DNA from: Pseudomonas sp. | Lineage (GTDB): Bacteria > Pseudomonadota > Gammaproteobacteria > Pseudomonadales > Pseudomonadaceae | Direction of reading: 5' to 3' | Assembly: GCF_030684895.1 (NCBI RefSeq) | Contig: NZ_JAUXXP010000051.1 | Coordinates: 1-64,000 of the forward strand | Length of the DNA stretch: 64,000 nucleotides | Notes under the pieces: generated by a model | The model's input: the letters and a program-made list of their open reading frames with translations, nothing else | Told to the model about the DNA's origin: nothing | The model's database searches: none | Program-made: the position numbers and the translations under genes | Shown here: positions 48,775-57,133 of the stretch, piece after piece | Numbering within the stretch: the first letter of the stretch is position 1 | How the letters are laid out: each line of letters opens with the position of its first letter

Positions 48775-49541
48775 TGCTGCGCGCGGAAAATCTGGCGGTA
48801 CAGCGCGGCCCGTGCACGGTGTTGGCGGATATCAACCTGGAGCTGCGACCGGGCGAAGTGCTTGGCGTGCTGGGGCCCAATGGCGCCGGCAAGAGCACCT
48901 TGCTCGGCGCCTTGTGCGGCGAACTGCAGCCGAGTCACGGCGCTGTCTGGTTGGATCAGCGGCGGCTGCAAGACTGGCCCGGCAGCGAGCGCGCGCAACG
49001 CCTGGCGGTATTGCCGCAGACCTCGACGCTGAACTTCGCCTTTCGCGTGGAAGAAGTGGTCGGCATGGGCCGTTTGCCCCACGCCAGCGGGCGTGTGCGT
49101 GATGCGCAGATTATCAAGCAGGCGCTGGAGGCAGCCGATGCCTTGCACCTGGCCGGGCGCAGTTACCTGGCATTATCCGGCGGCGAGCGTCAGCGTGTGC
49201 ATTTGGCGCGGGTGCTGGCGCAGCTGTGGCCAGGCGGTGAGGGGCAGGTGCTGCTGCTCGATGAGCCGACTTCAATGCTCGATCCGCTGCATCAGCACAC
49301 CACGCTGCATGCCACCCGCGCCTTTGTTGGGCAGGGCGCAGCGGTGCTGGTGATTCTTCACGATCTCAACCTGGCTGCGCGTTACTGCGACCGCCTGTTG
49401 CTGCTGGAGCGCGGTCGGCCCCATGCGCTCGGTCGCCCCGAGGAAGTGCTGCGCGCCGAGCCGTTGCAGGCTGTGTTCGGCCTGGAGGTGCTGATACAGC
49501 AGCATCCAGAGCGCGGTCATCCGTTAATCATTGCCCGCTAA
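48774..49541 (+). CDS. hmuV: Hemin ABC transporter ATP-binding protein
   Basis: ABC ATPase of 255 residues that drives heme import. Walker [12 protein letters not shown] (about 36-46), Q-loop in [11 protein letters not shown], signature [17 protein letters not shown], Walker [13 protein letters not shown] and the switch His in [16 protein letters not shown]. The ATG at 48774 overlaps the TGA of hmuU. An upstream in-frame extension begins inside hmuU with unusual composition and is not credible. Confidence 0.94.
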   Translation: MLRAENLAVQRGPCTVLADINLELRPGEVLGVLGPNGAGKSTLLGALCGELQPSHGAVWLDQRRLQDWPGSERAQRLAVLPQTSTLNFAFRVEEVVGMGRLPHASGRVRDAQIIKQALEAADALHLAGRSYLALSGGERQRVHLARVLAQLWPGGEGQVLLLDEPTSMLDPLHQHTTLHATRAFVGQGAAVLVILHDLNLAARYCDRLLLLERGRPHALGRPEEVLRAEPLQAVFGLEVLIQQHPERGHPLIIAR

Positions 49542-49551
49542 GGTCATAGTT

Positions 49552-50433
49552 ATGCGCATTGTTTGGTTGCTGGTTGCCGCGCTGTTGAGTGCTTGTCAGG
49601 CTTCGTTACCGGCTTTACCTGCCTGGCAAAGCCCCGAGGGGCTGCAGCATGCGGAGCTCGGACAGATTGTTGAGCTGCGTACTGGCGTGCTGCTGACGCC
49701 TGAGCAACTGCTGGAACGCCTGGCTGCGGCACCCAAAGTGCTGGTCGGCGAGCGGCATGACAATCCTGATCACCACGCGCTGCAGCTCTGGCTGTTGCGC
49801 GCGCTGGCAGCGCAACGGCCGCAGGGCAGCCTGTTGCTGGAGATGCTGACGCCGGATCAGCAGGCCAAGGTCGATCAGGTGCGTGCTGCCATCGCGGCCG
49901 GGCAGGCGCCGCAGGACATCCTCGGTGCGTTGAGCTGGCAGCCGGGCTGGGCCTGGTCGCTGTACGGGCCGCTGGTGCAGCATGCGCTGCGTCAGCCTTA
50001 TCCGTTGCTGGCGGCCAACCTTGAGCGTCGCGAGATCATGCAGATATACGCCGAAGTGCCGCAGCTACAAGGTCAGGCCTCAACGGCGCAGCCGGTGCGT
50101 GAGGCATTGTTCCAGCAGATTCGCCAGTCGCATTGCAACCTGCTGCCGGAAAGCCAGTTGCCCGCGATGCTTGCCGTGCAGCAGCAACGTGACCGGCGTA
50201 TGGCTGAAGCACTGTTGGCCGCGCCGGCGCCAAGTCTGCTGTTTGCTGGCGCCTTCCATGTGCGCCGTGAGCTGGGTGTGCCGTTGCATCTGCAGGATTT
50301 AGGCGCTGCTGAAGGCGTGCAGGTGTTAATTCTGGCGGAGGTTGGCAGCCAGATTGCCGCCGACTCGGCCGATTACGTCTGGTACACCCCGGCGCAACCT
50401 GAGCAGGACCACTGCGCAAAACTGCGACCCTAG
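49552..50433 (+). CDS. ChaN-family lipoprotein
   Basis: Lipoprotein of 293 residues (MRIVWLLVAALLSAC, acylated Cys at residue 15). It belongs to the ChaN/haem-binding uptake family, whose Campylobacter member binds two hemes in a dimer. Family marks are VLVGERHDNPDHHALQLWLLRAL (with the His pair), SLLLEMLTPDQQAKVDQVR, and LLFAGAFHVRRELGVPLHLQD. It begins 11 bases after hmuV and fits the heme-uptake operon, perhaps as an outer-membrane heme acceptor. A ribosome site AAGGT is upstream. Confidence 0.85.
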   Translation: MRIVWLLVAALLSACQASLPALPAWQSPEGLQHAELGQIVELRTGVLLTPEQLLERLAAAPKVLVGERHDNPDHHALQLWLLRALAAQRPQGSLLLEMLTPDQQAKVDQVRAAIAAGQAPQDILGALSWQPGWAWSLYGPLVQHALRQPYPLLAANLERREIMQIYAEVPQLQGQASTAQPVREALFQQIRQSHCNLLPESQLPAMLAVQQQRDRRMAEALLAAPAPSLLFAGAFHVRRELGVPLHLQDLGAAEGVQVLILAEVGSQIAADSADYVWYTPAQPEQDHCAKLRP

Positions 50434-50487
50434 CCCGACTTGCCTGCGGCTGAGCAGGTAGTCTGCGGTTTTTACCGGAGACCGCTG

Positions 50488-50895
50488 ATGCCAGCCGCTG
50501 CCCACGACTTGCTTACCCGTTACTTTAACGCCCTCAACGAGCGCGACAGTCGCGCCTGCCTGGCCCTGCTTAGCGCCGATGTGCTGTTGGATATCAACCA
50601 GGGCCCACGCGAGCAGGGTGTACAAGCCTTTGCCGACTACCTGGCGCGCAGCCAGCGCTGCTACCGCGAAAGCATCGATAACCTGCAAATCCTCACCGAG
50701 CCAAGCGGGCAGCGCGCCGCCTGCGAATTCACCCTGAGCGGTGAATACCTGAGCACCGATGATGGCCTGCCGGATGCCTGTGGCCAGAGCTATCAACTGA
50801 CGGCGGCGAGCTTCTTCGAGATGCGTGACGGTAAGATCTGCCGGGTCAGCCAACACTTCAATCTGCCGGAGTGGTTGGCGCAGGTCGATTTCTAA
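50488..50895 (+). CDS. SnoaL/NTF2-like protein
   Basis: Small protein of 135 residues with the nuclear transport factor 2-like (SnoaL/ketosteroid isomerase) fold. HDLLTRYFNALNERDSRACLALLSADVLLDINQGPREQGVQAFADYLARSQRC is the typical helix-strand start, and SFFEMRDGKICRVSQHFNLPEWLAQVDF the end. The activity is unknown. It starts with ATG at 50488 with CGGAGA upstream. It lies last in the heme operon; whether it has a role in heme use is inference. Directly downstream is the terminator of the opposing PrrF RNA gene. Confidence 0.8.
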   Translation: MPAAAHDLLTRYFNALNERDSRACLALLSADVLLDINQGPREQGVQAFADYLARSQRCYRESIDNLQILTEPSGQRAACEFTLSGEYLSTDDGLPDACGQSYQLTAASFFEMRDGKICRVSQHFNLPEWLAQVDF

Positions 50896-50923
50896 AGCTT
50901 GTTGAGCGTCCTTTTCGACAGGC

Positions 50924-51036
50924 AAAAAAAGACCCGGCAAGAGCCGGGTCAATAACCGTGATTAGCCTGATGAGGAGATAATCTGAAGAGGCCGACTGAA
51001 GGTCTCTTAAGCTTATCGGCTGATCTTGCGACCAGT
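50924..51036 (-). ncRNA. prrF: PrrF small RNA (iron-sparing regulator)
   Basis: Small RNA of about 113 nt. The 5' end is ACTGGTCGC (51036 downward), the core is CTCTTCAGATTATCTCC / TCATCAGGCTAATCACGG (50953-50990 region), and the 3' end is a rho-independent terminator GACCCGGC / GCCGGGTC (50931-50950) with seven T's. These are the PrrF1/PrrF2 features I recall from P. aeruginosa. PrrF is made under low iron and represses iron-containing enzymes by antisense pairing. It has the same neighbours as there (heme locus and cbpA), but only one copy is present; P. aeruginosa has two in tandem, which also give PrrH. A Fur box and promoter overlap its start. Confidence 0.93.
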
Positions 51037-51039
51037 TGT

Positions 51040-51071
51040 GATAATAATAACAATTCTCATTTTCAAGTCAA
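51040..51071 (-). promoter_or_regulatory. PrrF promoter with Fur box
   Basis: Minus strand: -35 TTGACT at 51066-51071, 16-base spacer, -10 TATTAT at 51044-51049. The plus strand reads GATAATAATAACAATTCTC at 51040-51058, 15 of 19 matches to the Fur box. The operator covers the -10 element, so iron-loaded Fur would shut the promoter. Confidence 0.88.
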
Positions 51072-51128
51072 CAGTCTTAAGAAACTTTTTTATCGGCCTG
51101 GCAAAGACCTGTTCGACCCATAAACAAT

Positions 51129-51151
51129 CAACCCGACACAAGGTCGGGTTG
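51129..51151 (-). terminator. Hairpin after cbpA
   Basis: Perfect 9-bp stem CAACCCGAC / GTCGGGTTG with a 5-base loop, 20 bases past the cbpA stop, followed by ATTGTTTAT. It separates cbpA from prrF. Confidence 0.75.
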
Positions 51152-51170
51152 TTGAGGCTGCAAGCGGATT

Positions 51171-51971
51171 TCAGGACGCTTCGGCTGGTAGGCGCAGTTG
51201 GGTGACTTCCTTGTTCAGCAGGTCGATACGCTTGGCCATGCTCTCGATCAGGCTGTGGGCAATTCGCGGGTTGCTTTGCATCAGGCTGAGGAACTGTTCC
51301 TTGGGGATGACCATCACAGTGCAGGGCTCGCTGGCCAGTACGGTGGCGCTGCGTTTCTCGCGGGTGAACACGGCCATGGCGCCGAAGATTTCATCCTTCT
51401 GCACATCACCGACCTTGTGCCCATCGACATAAGCTTCGGCGTGGCCTTCGATGATGATAAACACGTTGTCGGCGACATCGCCCTGATGGATCAGCTCTTC
51501 ACCCGCAGCAAAATGCTGGAAGCCAGTGGAGGGGCGAATTTCTGGCTGTTTCAAGCGCGCCAGGGCATCAGAAAGCAGGGCGGTATGGCCGATCAGGTAC
51601 TGGATAAACAGTTCCTGGCGCTGTTCGCTGGCATAGATGTGCTTGAACACTTCGCTGCGCGAGTAGGGAATCAGGCTCAGCTGTTCTTCACTGCTGTAGC
51701 GGCAGCTGGGCATGTCCAGGCCCTGGCGCAGGCCAACCAGGTCGCCTTCCTGCAGATAAAACAGCGGACGTTCATCGACCACGGCATGCAGCAGGCCATT
51801 TTCAATGATGAATAGCTGGTTGCCCGGCAGTATCTTGCCTAGGTCTTCCGCACGCTCAAGCTGTAGTGGCGATCCAGCAGGTGCAAGCCCATCGAGCAAT
51901 TGAGTGGGGATGCTTTGCAGTCGGTTGATCAGCTGATCGGCGTAAGCCGGTTGCTCCCCGAGTAAATACAT
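51171..51971 (-). CDS. cbpA: cAMP-binding protein CbpA-like
   Basis: Protein of 266 residues with a cyclic-nucleotide-binding domain. The N-terminal part (residues 40-110, LGKILPGNQLFIIENGLLHAVVDERPLFYLQEGDLVGL) is a degenerate cNMP-like fold. The C-terminal part (about 140-255) is well preserved: HFAAGEELIHQGDVADNVFIIIEGHAEAYVDGHKVGDVQKDEIFGAMAVFTREKRSATVLASEPCTVMVIPKEQFLSLM. The phosphate-binding cassette region is EIFGAMAVFTREKRSATV. In P. aeruginosa cbpA is cAMP/Vfr-dependent and lies next to prrF as here. There is no DNA-binding or enzymatic domain. Confidence 0.9.
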   Translation of the reverse strand: MYLLGEQPAYADQLINRLQSIPTQLLDGLAPAGSPLQLERAEDLGKILPGNQLFIIENGLLHAVVDERPLFYLQEGDLVGLRQGLDMPSCRYSSEEQLSLIPYSRSEVFKHIYASEQRQELFIQYLIGHTALLSDALARLKQPEIRPSTGFQHFAAGEELIHQGDVADNVFIIIEGHAEAYVDGHKVGDVQKDEIFGAMAVFTREKRSATVLASEPCTVMVIPKEQFLSLMQSNPRIAHSLIESMAKRIDLLNKEVTQLRLPAEAS

Positions 51972-52077
51972 GAGCGAATTTCCTTGAACTGGCTGGGCAT
52001 ACTAAACCGCACGAACGTCCCTAAAACAATAGTTGCCAGCGCGCTTCAGGTAAATCAAAAGCCTGAGAGGTTGTGAG

Positions 52078-52350
52078 CTAGCTCTTGTTGTGGGCTGAAC
52101 TTTCATCGAGCTGGCCATTCAATTCGGCTTTATGCCCGGGTGGTAGCTCGTTCCAGTGTACGTCCAGCAGTGCGCCTTCAATTGCATACAGCAGCACCTT
52201 GGATGCCCTGAAGCCCCGTGCGCGTACCGCGCGATAAGCGCTGACCGCACCCAGCCGGCGCAGGTCATTGGCGCTGTGAATACCGACTGCATGTAACCAC
52301 TGGGCTGAGGTTTTGCCGAGGTTCTTCAGGTGTTGCAGTTCATCGTTCAT
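52078..52350 (-). CDS. TfoX C-terminal domain protein
   Basis: Small helical protein of 90 residues equal to the C-terminal domain of TfoX/Sxy (LKNLGKTSAQWLHAVGIHSANDLRRLGAVSAYRAVRARGF...VLLYAIEGALLDVHWNELPPGHKAEL). The N-terminal TfoX domain is absent, as is common in pseudomonads. The helix-hairpin-helix part suggests DNA or protein binding; its role in competence here is not shown. AGGAGG lies five bases upstream of the ATG at 52350, so the earlier TTG codon is not used. Confidence 0.85.
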   Translation of the reverse strand: MNDELQHLKNLGKTSAQWLHAVGIHSANDLRRLGAVSAYRAVRARGFRASKVLLYAIEGALLDVHWNELPPGHKAELNGQLDESSAHNKS

Positions 52351-52421
52351 CAAGCCTCCTTGCGCTGCTGGGCAGTCGTGCGGATGGAGTCAGTTGGCGT
52401 GCCTGCCAGAAAGTGTAGCGG

Positions 52422-52691
52422 TCAGCGGACAAAACGTGGCTGTTTGGCATCACCCCACACCTGGCGCAGCTTTGGCTGCAGTTGCAGCAGTGGATCGGCG
52501 CCGTTTTGCTGCTTGTAGCGCAGCACCGTTGATCAGGTGCGCAGGTAGCCCAGCAGCTGTTCCCGCGCCCGCAGGCGTTCCGGGTATTGCGCGGCAAGCC
52601 AGGCCAATAAACTCTGCGGGTAATGCGGACGAAAGCTGGCGTAGGCCTCTGCCCTGACGCCGAGCGGCGGGCTGATGCGGTTGCCGCTCAA
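52422..52691 (-). pseudogene. Decayed, internally deleted SAM methyltransferase
   Basis: A minus-strand reading frame begins at TTG 52691, four bases into the pentapeptide gene's stop (TTGA), with SGNRISPPLGVRAEAYASFRPHYPQSLLAWLAAQYP, the usual N-terminus of a type-11 methyltransferase. It then jumps directly to a C-terminus (AREQLLGYLRT, STVLRYKQQNGADPLLQLQPKLRQVWGDAKQPRFVR). The SAM-binding middle (about 150 residues) is missing. An in-frame TGA at 52533-52535 replaces the Trp expected in the family's YLRTWS. It ends at 52422. No active product is expected. The intact family member would be about 250 residues. Confidence 0.75.
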
Positions 52692-53032
52692 CGGGTGTTA
52701 TAGCGTAGGCGGGTGCCGAAATTCACCGACATCAGAATCTCGTCAGCCGTCAGCTCGACCGGGAAGTAGGCCCCGGAAATCTGCGCGTGGGCCAGGCTGG
52801 CGCCTTCGAGCTGAGCATTGCGCAGGTCAAGGCCGCGCAGGTCGGTGCCGCGAAAGTAGGCGTTGGTGAAGTTGATGCCCTGGGCATTCAGAGCACGCAG
52901 ATCGAGGCCGCGAAAATCACCGTCGCTCAGGTCGACGACTGTGTCTTTGGGCTTTTGCGCATTGAAGGCAGAAATTTGTTCGTTGTGGATCAGGCTATAC
53001 AACGGGCTATCCAGTTGTCGGGGCTGGCTCAT
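52688..53032 (-). CDS. Pentapeptide-repeat protein
   Basis: 114-residue protein with pentapeptide repeats in the middle: DLSDGDFRGLDLRALNAQGINFTNAYFRGTDLRGLDLRNAQLEGASLAHAQISGAYF, A(D/N)LxX pattern giving a right-handed quadrilateral beta-helix of two to three turns. The C-terminus (ELTADEILMSVNFGTRLRYNTR) is a family tail seen in Pseudomonas homologues. Function is unknown; some relatives mimic DNA, but this one is too short to claim that. Its stop overlaps the start of the methyltransferase remnant, so the two formerly were an operon. The ATG is at 53032 with GGAG upstream. Confidence 0.85.
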   Translation of the reverse strand: MSQPRQLDSPLYSLIHNEQISAFNAQKPKDTVVDLSDGDFRGLDLRALNAQGINFTNAYFRGTDLRGLDLRNAQLEGASLAHAQISGAYFPVELTADEILMSVNFGTRLRYNTR

Positions 53033-53117
53033 GGTGCATCTCCTTATGGACTCACCGCCAGTATAGAAGCCGCGGCGCGCTCTGCTCGCGCCGCAACTCT
53101 ATTGCCCGTTTTGCCTG

Positions 53118-54680
53118 TTACAGGCCCGTAAGACGCTGGCGAATGCGCGCGATTAGGGTATCCAGGCTGGCGCTTTCGTGGGTCTCGACGCGCTTGCTGT
53201 GCAGCAGTTCATCGTCAGTGAGCGCTTCGCGGCTGGCTTGCTGGGCGTGCACGACGTCCATGGTGGCATCGGACGGGTCGCTGCCGGCGGCCTTGCGCTG
53301 TTCCAGCCAGCTGGCGATTACCTCGTCTGGGGCGCTGCATTCCAGAATCAGGAAGGGCGCGCCACAGGCTTCGGCCACCAGGCTGGCCGCTTCGCGCTGG
53401 GCCTGCTTGAGGTAGGTGGCGTCGATGACTACCGGAAAACCGGCGTGCAGTGCGGCGTCGGCCAGCTGGTGCAGGCGCTGATAAGTGGCGGCGCTGGCGT
53501 CCTGGGTGTAGATGCCGGCGCTGAGTTTGCCGAGGTCGGCATCCTTCTGCTCGCCGAACAGGCGTTTACGCTCCACATCCGAACGCAGGCGAATAGCGCC
53601 GAGAGCCTCGACCAGGCGCATGGCCACATGGCTTTTGCCCACGGCGGAAACACCGTGGGTAATGGCCAGAAAGCTAGACGGAATTGCGCTATAGCTTTCC
53701 GCCAGGTTGGCGTAATTGCGGTATTGGCGCAGGGTCACAGCTTTTTGCACGGCATCGGTCTGATGGGCCAGGCTGAATAGCGCAACTTTGGCACGTACCA
53801 GTGCGCGGTGGGCTTTATAAAGATTTAGCAGTTCCAGCGCCTGGTAGTCGCCAGTGTGTTCCAGCCAGGCGTTGACGAAGCGCCACGCGTGGGCCTTGAG
53901 ACCACGGTCTTCCAAATCCATGGCAAGGAACGCTGCGTCTAGGGCTATATCAATCAGGCGGAACGGCTCATTGAATTCGATGCAGTCAAACAGCACCACC
54001 TGATCGTCCAGCAGCGTGGCGTTGCCCAGATGGATGTCACCGTGGCATTCGCGGATCGAGCTGTTGGCCGCACGCTGTGCCAACAGAGGTTCGAGGCGCG
54101 TGTAGGTGGCTTCGATCCAAGCCTCCAGGGCTTCTAGCTGCTGCAGGTCGGCTGCGTCACCAAGCAGCGGGCGGATCTGTACAAAGTTCTGCCGCATCGG
54201 CGCGACAATTGCCTCGGGCGTGCACAGCGCATGGCTGGCAGCGACTGCTGGGGTTGAGCCGTGGAAGTCAGCAATCTGCTTGGCCAGGGCATCGATATGC
54301 GCTTCGCTCAGTTCGCCGCGCGCCTGCACGTCGCTGAGTAGCTGGCTTTGCGGGAACTGGCGCATTTTTAGCGCATATTCGATGACCGGGCCGCTGCCGC
54401 CAAGTTGCGGTGCATCGGCGCTGCCGCTGATCGGCAGCACGTCCAGGTAAAGGTCTTGAGTCAGGCGCTGGTTGAGGCGCAGCTCTTCCTTGCAGAAGTG
54501 CTCGCGGGCGCTCAGTTCGGTGAAGTCGAGAAAACCGAAGTTCACCGGTTTCTTGAGCTTGTAGGCGAAGGGGCCGGTGAGCACCACCCAGGAAATATGG
54601 GTTTCGATGACCTGGAACTGCTCCACGGGATGAGGGTAGAGGGCCGGGTTCTGCAGTGCGGCGATCAGAGCTTGGCTCAC
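53118..54680 (-). CDS. Aminoglycoside-phosphotransferase-like / AAA ATPase fusion
   Basis: 520-residue two-domain protein. The N-terminal half is a kinase-like fold: ETHISWVVLTGPFAYKLKKPVNFGFLDF, the catalytic RECHGDIHLGNATLLDDQVVLFDCIEFNEPFRLIDIALDAAFLAMDLED. The C-terminal third is a P-loop domain: FLAITHGVSAVGKSHVAMRLVEALGAIRLRSDVERKRLFG, with the Walker-type GVSAVGKSH, and PVVIDATYLKQAQREAAS. Families like this are widespread and mostly of unknown substrate. It starts at GTG 54680 with AAGGATC upstream; an in-frame ATG at 54719 has no such site. It diverges from mrcB. Confidence 0.88.
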   Translation of the reverse strand: MSQALIAALQNPALYPHPVEQFQVIETHISWVVLTGPFAYKLKKPVNFGFLDFTELSAREHFCKEELRLNQRLTQDLYLDVLPISGSADAPQLGGSGPVIEYALKMRQFPQSQLLSDVQARGELSEAHIDALAKQIADFHGSTPAVAASHALCTPEAIVAPMRQNFVQIRPLLGDAADLQQLEALEAWIEATYTRLEPLLAQRAANSSIRECHGDIHLGNATLLDDQVVLFDCIEFNEPFRLIDIALDAAFLAMDLEDRGLKAHAWRFVNAWLEHTGDYQALELLNLYKAHRALVRAKVALFSLAHQTDAVQKAVTLRQYRNYANLAESYSAIPSSFLAITHGVSAVGKSHVAMRLVEALGAIRLRSDVERKRLFGEQKDADLGKLSAGIYTQDASAATYQRLHQLADAALHAGFPVVIDATYLKQAQREAASLVAEACGAPFLILECSAPDEVIASWLEQRKAAGSDPSDATMDVVHAQQASREALTDDELLHSKRVETHESASLDTLIARIRQRLTGL

Positions 54681-54797
54681 GGGCGATCCTTGGCGTTGTG
54701 CTGAATAAGAGGCGGCCATTATGGCCGCTCAACGCCAGTCTGCAAACCGCTGCGCTGGCCTGCTGGCAAGTGGGCAAAGTGCGTATAATGCCGCGCC

Positions 54798-57116
54798 ATG
54801 ACTCGTACCCGATCTTCCCGTCCCCGTTCTAAACGCCGTTCCGGCGGTATGCGCCCCTGGCTGGGCTGGGCTCTCAAGCTCGGTCTGGTTGGTTTGGTGG
54901 TGCTCGCCGTGTTTGCGGTTTACCTCGATGCAGTGGTGCAGGAGAAATTCTCCGGCAAGCGCTGGACTGTGCCCGCCAAGGTCTATGCCAGGCCGCTGGA
55001 GCTATTCGTTGGGCAGAAACTGGCCAAGGATGACTTCCTCAAGGAGCTGGATGCCCTGGGCTATCGCCGCGAAAGCGCAGTGGCCGGCCCCGGCGGCGTG
55101 TCGGTGGCAGGCAACACTATCGAGCTGCATTCACGCGGCTTTCAATTTTATGAAAGCACTGAGCCTTCGCAGCGCGTGCGCGTGCGCTTCTCCGGTGACT
55201 ATGTCGCGGGCCTGACTCAGGCTGGCGGCGGTAATCTGGCTGTGGCGCGGCTTGAGCCGTTGCTGATTGGCGGCTTGTACCCGGCGCACCAGGAAGACCG
55301 TGTGCTGATCAAGCTCGAGCAGGTGCCGCCCTATTTGGTGGAAACCCTGGTGGCGATTGAAGACCGCGAGTTCTTCAATCACTTTGGCGTGTCGCCCAAG
55401 GGCATCGCGCGCGCGGTGTGGATCAACGCCACCGCCGGCCAGTTACGTCAAGGCGGCAGTACCCTGACTCAGCAGTTGGTGAAGAACTTCTACCTGACCA
55501 ATGAGCGCAGCCTTTCGCGCAAAGCCACCGAAGCCATGATGGCGGTGTTGCTGGAACTGCATTACGAGAAGAAGGACATTCTCGAGGCGTATCTCAACGA
55601 GGTATTCCTCGGCCAGGACGGTCAGCGTGCCGTGCACGGCTTTGGCCTGGCCAGTCAGTATTTCTTCAGTCAGCCGCTGTCCGAGTTGAAGCTTGATCAG
55701 GTGGCGTTGCTGGTAGGCATGGTTAAGGGACCGACTTACTACAACCCGCGCCGCAATCCAGAACGCGCGCTAGAACGACGCAATCTGGTGCTCGATGTAT
55801 TGGCAGAGCAGGGTGTGGTCAGTGTCGAAGAGGTAGACGCAGCGAAGCAGAAACCGTTGGGTATCACCCGTCGCGGAACTCTGGCGGATAGCTCGTTCCC
55901 GGCCTTCCTTGACTTGGTCAAGCGCCAGCTGCGTGAGGATTACCAGGAGCAGGACCTGACCGAAGAAGGCCTGCGCATCTTCACCAGCTTTGATCCGATT
56001 ATGCAGCTTAAGGCTGAAAGTGCCTTGGCCGACACGCTCAAACGCTTGTCCGGGCGCAAGGGGGTGGATGAAGTCGAAGCCGGGATGGTGGTGACCAGCC
56101 CGGAAAGTGGCGAGGTGCAGGCCATTATTGGCAGCCGTCAGCCGCGCTTTGCCGGCTTCAATCGCGCGTTGGATGCGGTGCGGCCGATTGGTTCGCTGAT
56201 CAAGCCGGCAATCTATCTGACGGCACTGGAGCGTCCGAGCCAGTACACCTTGACCAGTCTGCTCGAAGATCAGCCGTTCTCGATCAAAGGTCAGGATGGC
56301 CAGGTGTGGAGTCCGCAGAATTACGACCGCAAGGCCCATGGCACGATTTACCTGTACCAGGGCCTGGTCAACTCCTACAACCTGTCGACTGCCAAGCTCG
56401 GCCTGGAACTCGGCGTGCCAGAAGTGCTGAAGACCCTGAGTCGCTTGGGTGTCGAGCAGAAATGGCCGGCGTATCCGTCGATGCTGCTGGGCGCTGGTGG
56501 GCTGAGCCCGATGAGCGTGGCGAATATGTACCAGACCCTGGCCAATGGCGGTTTCAATACACCCTTGCGCGGTATTCGCAATGTGTTGACGGCCGAGGGT
56601 GAGCCGCTCAAGCGCTACCCGTATCAGATTCAGCAGCGTTTCGACAGCGGCGCCATTTATCTGCTGCAGAACGCCATGCAGCGCACGATGTCTGAAGGCA
56701 CGGGACGCTCGGTCTACAGTCAGTTGCCGCGCTCCCTGGCCCTGGCCGGTAAGACGGGTACCAGTAACGATTCGCGCGACAGCTGGTTTGCCGGCTTCAG
56801 TCAGGATGTGCTGGCGGTGGTCTGGTTGGGCCGTGATGACAACGGTCCGACGCCACTGACCGGCGCGACGGGTGCGCTGCAGGTGTGGACGGACTTTATG
56901 CGCAAGGCCGACCCACTGCCGCTGGATATGCCGGTGCCGGATAACGTGGTGCAGGCCTGGGTGGATGCCAATAGCGGTCAGGGTACTGACCCGAGTTGTC
57001 CGAATGCGGTGCAGATGCCGTATATTCGCGGCAGCCAACCTGTCGCCGGGCCGGCCTGTGGTATTCAGGCACCGGTCAATGAAGTGATGGATTGGGTACG
57101 CGGCTGGTTGGATTAA
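54798..57116 (+). CDS. mrcB: Penicillin-binding protein 1B
   Basis: Bifunctional peptidoglycan synthase of 772 residues. A cytoplasmic basic tail and one membrane helix (WALKLGLVGLVVLAVFAVYLDAVV, about 25-48) are followed by a UB2H region. The transglycosylase (GT51) has the catalytic Glu in VAIEDREFFNHFGVSPKGIARA and QGGSTLTQQLVKNFYL. The transpeptidase has SLIKPAIYLTALE (catalytic Ser), SYNLSTAKLG (SxN) and GKTGTSNDSRDSWFAGF (KTG). The ATG at 54798 begins MTRTRSSRPRSKRR. The lipoprotein at 57134 follows 17 bases later. Confidence 0.96.
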   Translation: MTRTRSSRPRSKRRSGGMRPWLGWALKLGLVGLVVLAVFAVYLDAVVQEKFSGKRWTVPAKVYARPLELFVGQKLAKDDFLKELDALGYRRESAVAGPGGVSVAGNTIELHSRGFQFYESTEPSQRVRVRFSGDYVAGLTQAGGGNLAVARLEPLLIGGLYPAHQEDRVLIKLEQVPPYLVETLVAIEDREFFNHFGVSPKGIARAVWINATAGQLRQGGSTLTQQLVKNFYLTNERSLSRKATEAMMAVLLELHYEKKDILEAYLNEVFLGQDGQRAVHGFGLASQYFFSQPLSELKLDQVALLVGMVKGPTYYNPRRNPERALERRNLVLDVLAEQGVVSVEEVDAAKQKPLGITRRGTLADSSFPAFLDLVKRQLREDYQEQDLTEEGLRIFTSFDPIMQLKAESALADTLKRLSGRKGVDEVEAGMVVTSPESGEVQAIIGSRQPRFAGFNRALDAVRPIGSLIKPAIYLTALERPSQYTLTSLLEDQPFSIKGQDGQVWSPQNYDRKAHGTIYLYQGLVNSYNLSTAKLGLELGVPEVLKTLSRLGVEQKWPAYPSMLLGAGGLSPMSVANMYQTLANGGFNTPLRGIRNVLTAEGEPLKRYPYQIQQRFDSGAIYLLQNAMQRTMSEGTGRSVYSQLPRSLALAGKTGTSNDSRDSWFAGFSQDVLAVVWLGRDDNGPTPLTGATGALQVWTDFMRKADPLPLDMPVPDNVVQAWVDANSGQGTDPSCPNAVQMPYIRGSQPVAGPACGIQAPVNEVMDWVRGWLD

Positions 57117-57133
57117 GTAAAAGAGGGCGTGAC

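Noticed and set aside
54784..54789. Perfect TATAAT hexamer ahead of mrcB.
   Set aside because: It is only 8 bases from the ATG and lacks a good -35, so a promoter here would give an almost leaderless message; not supported enough to list.
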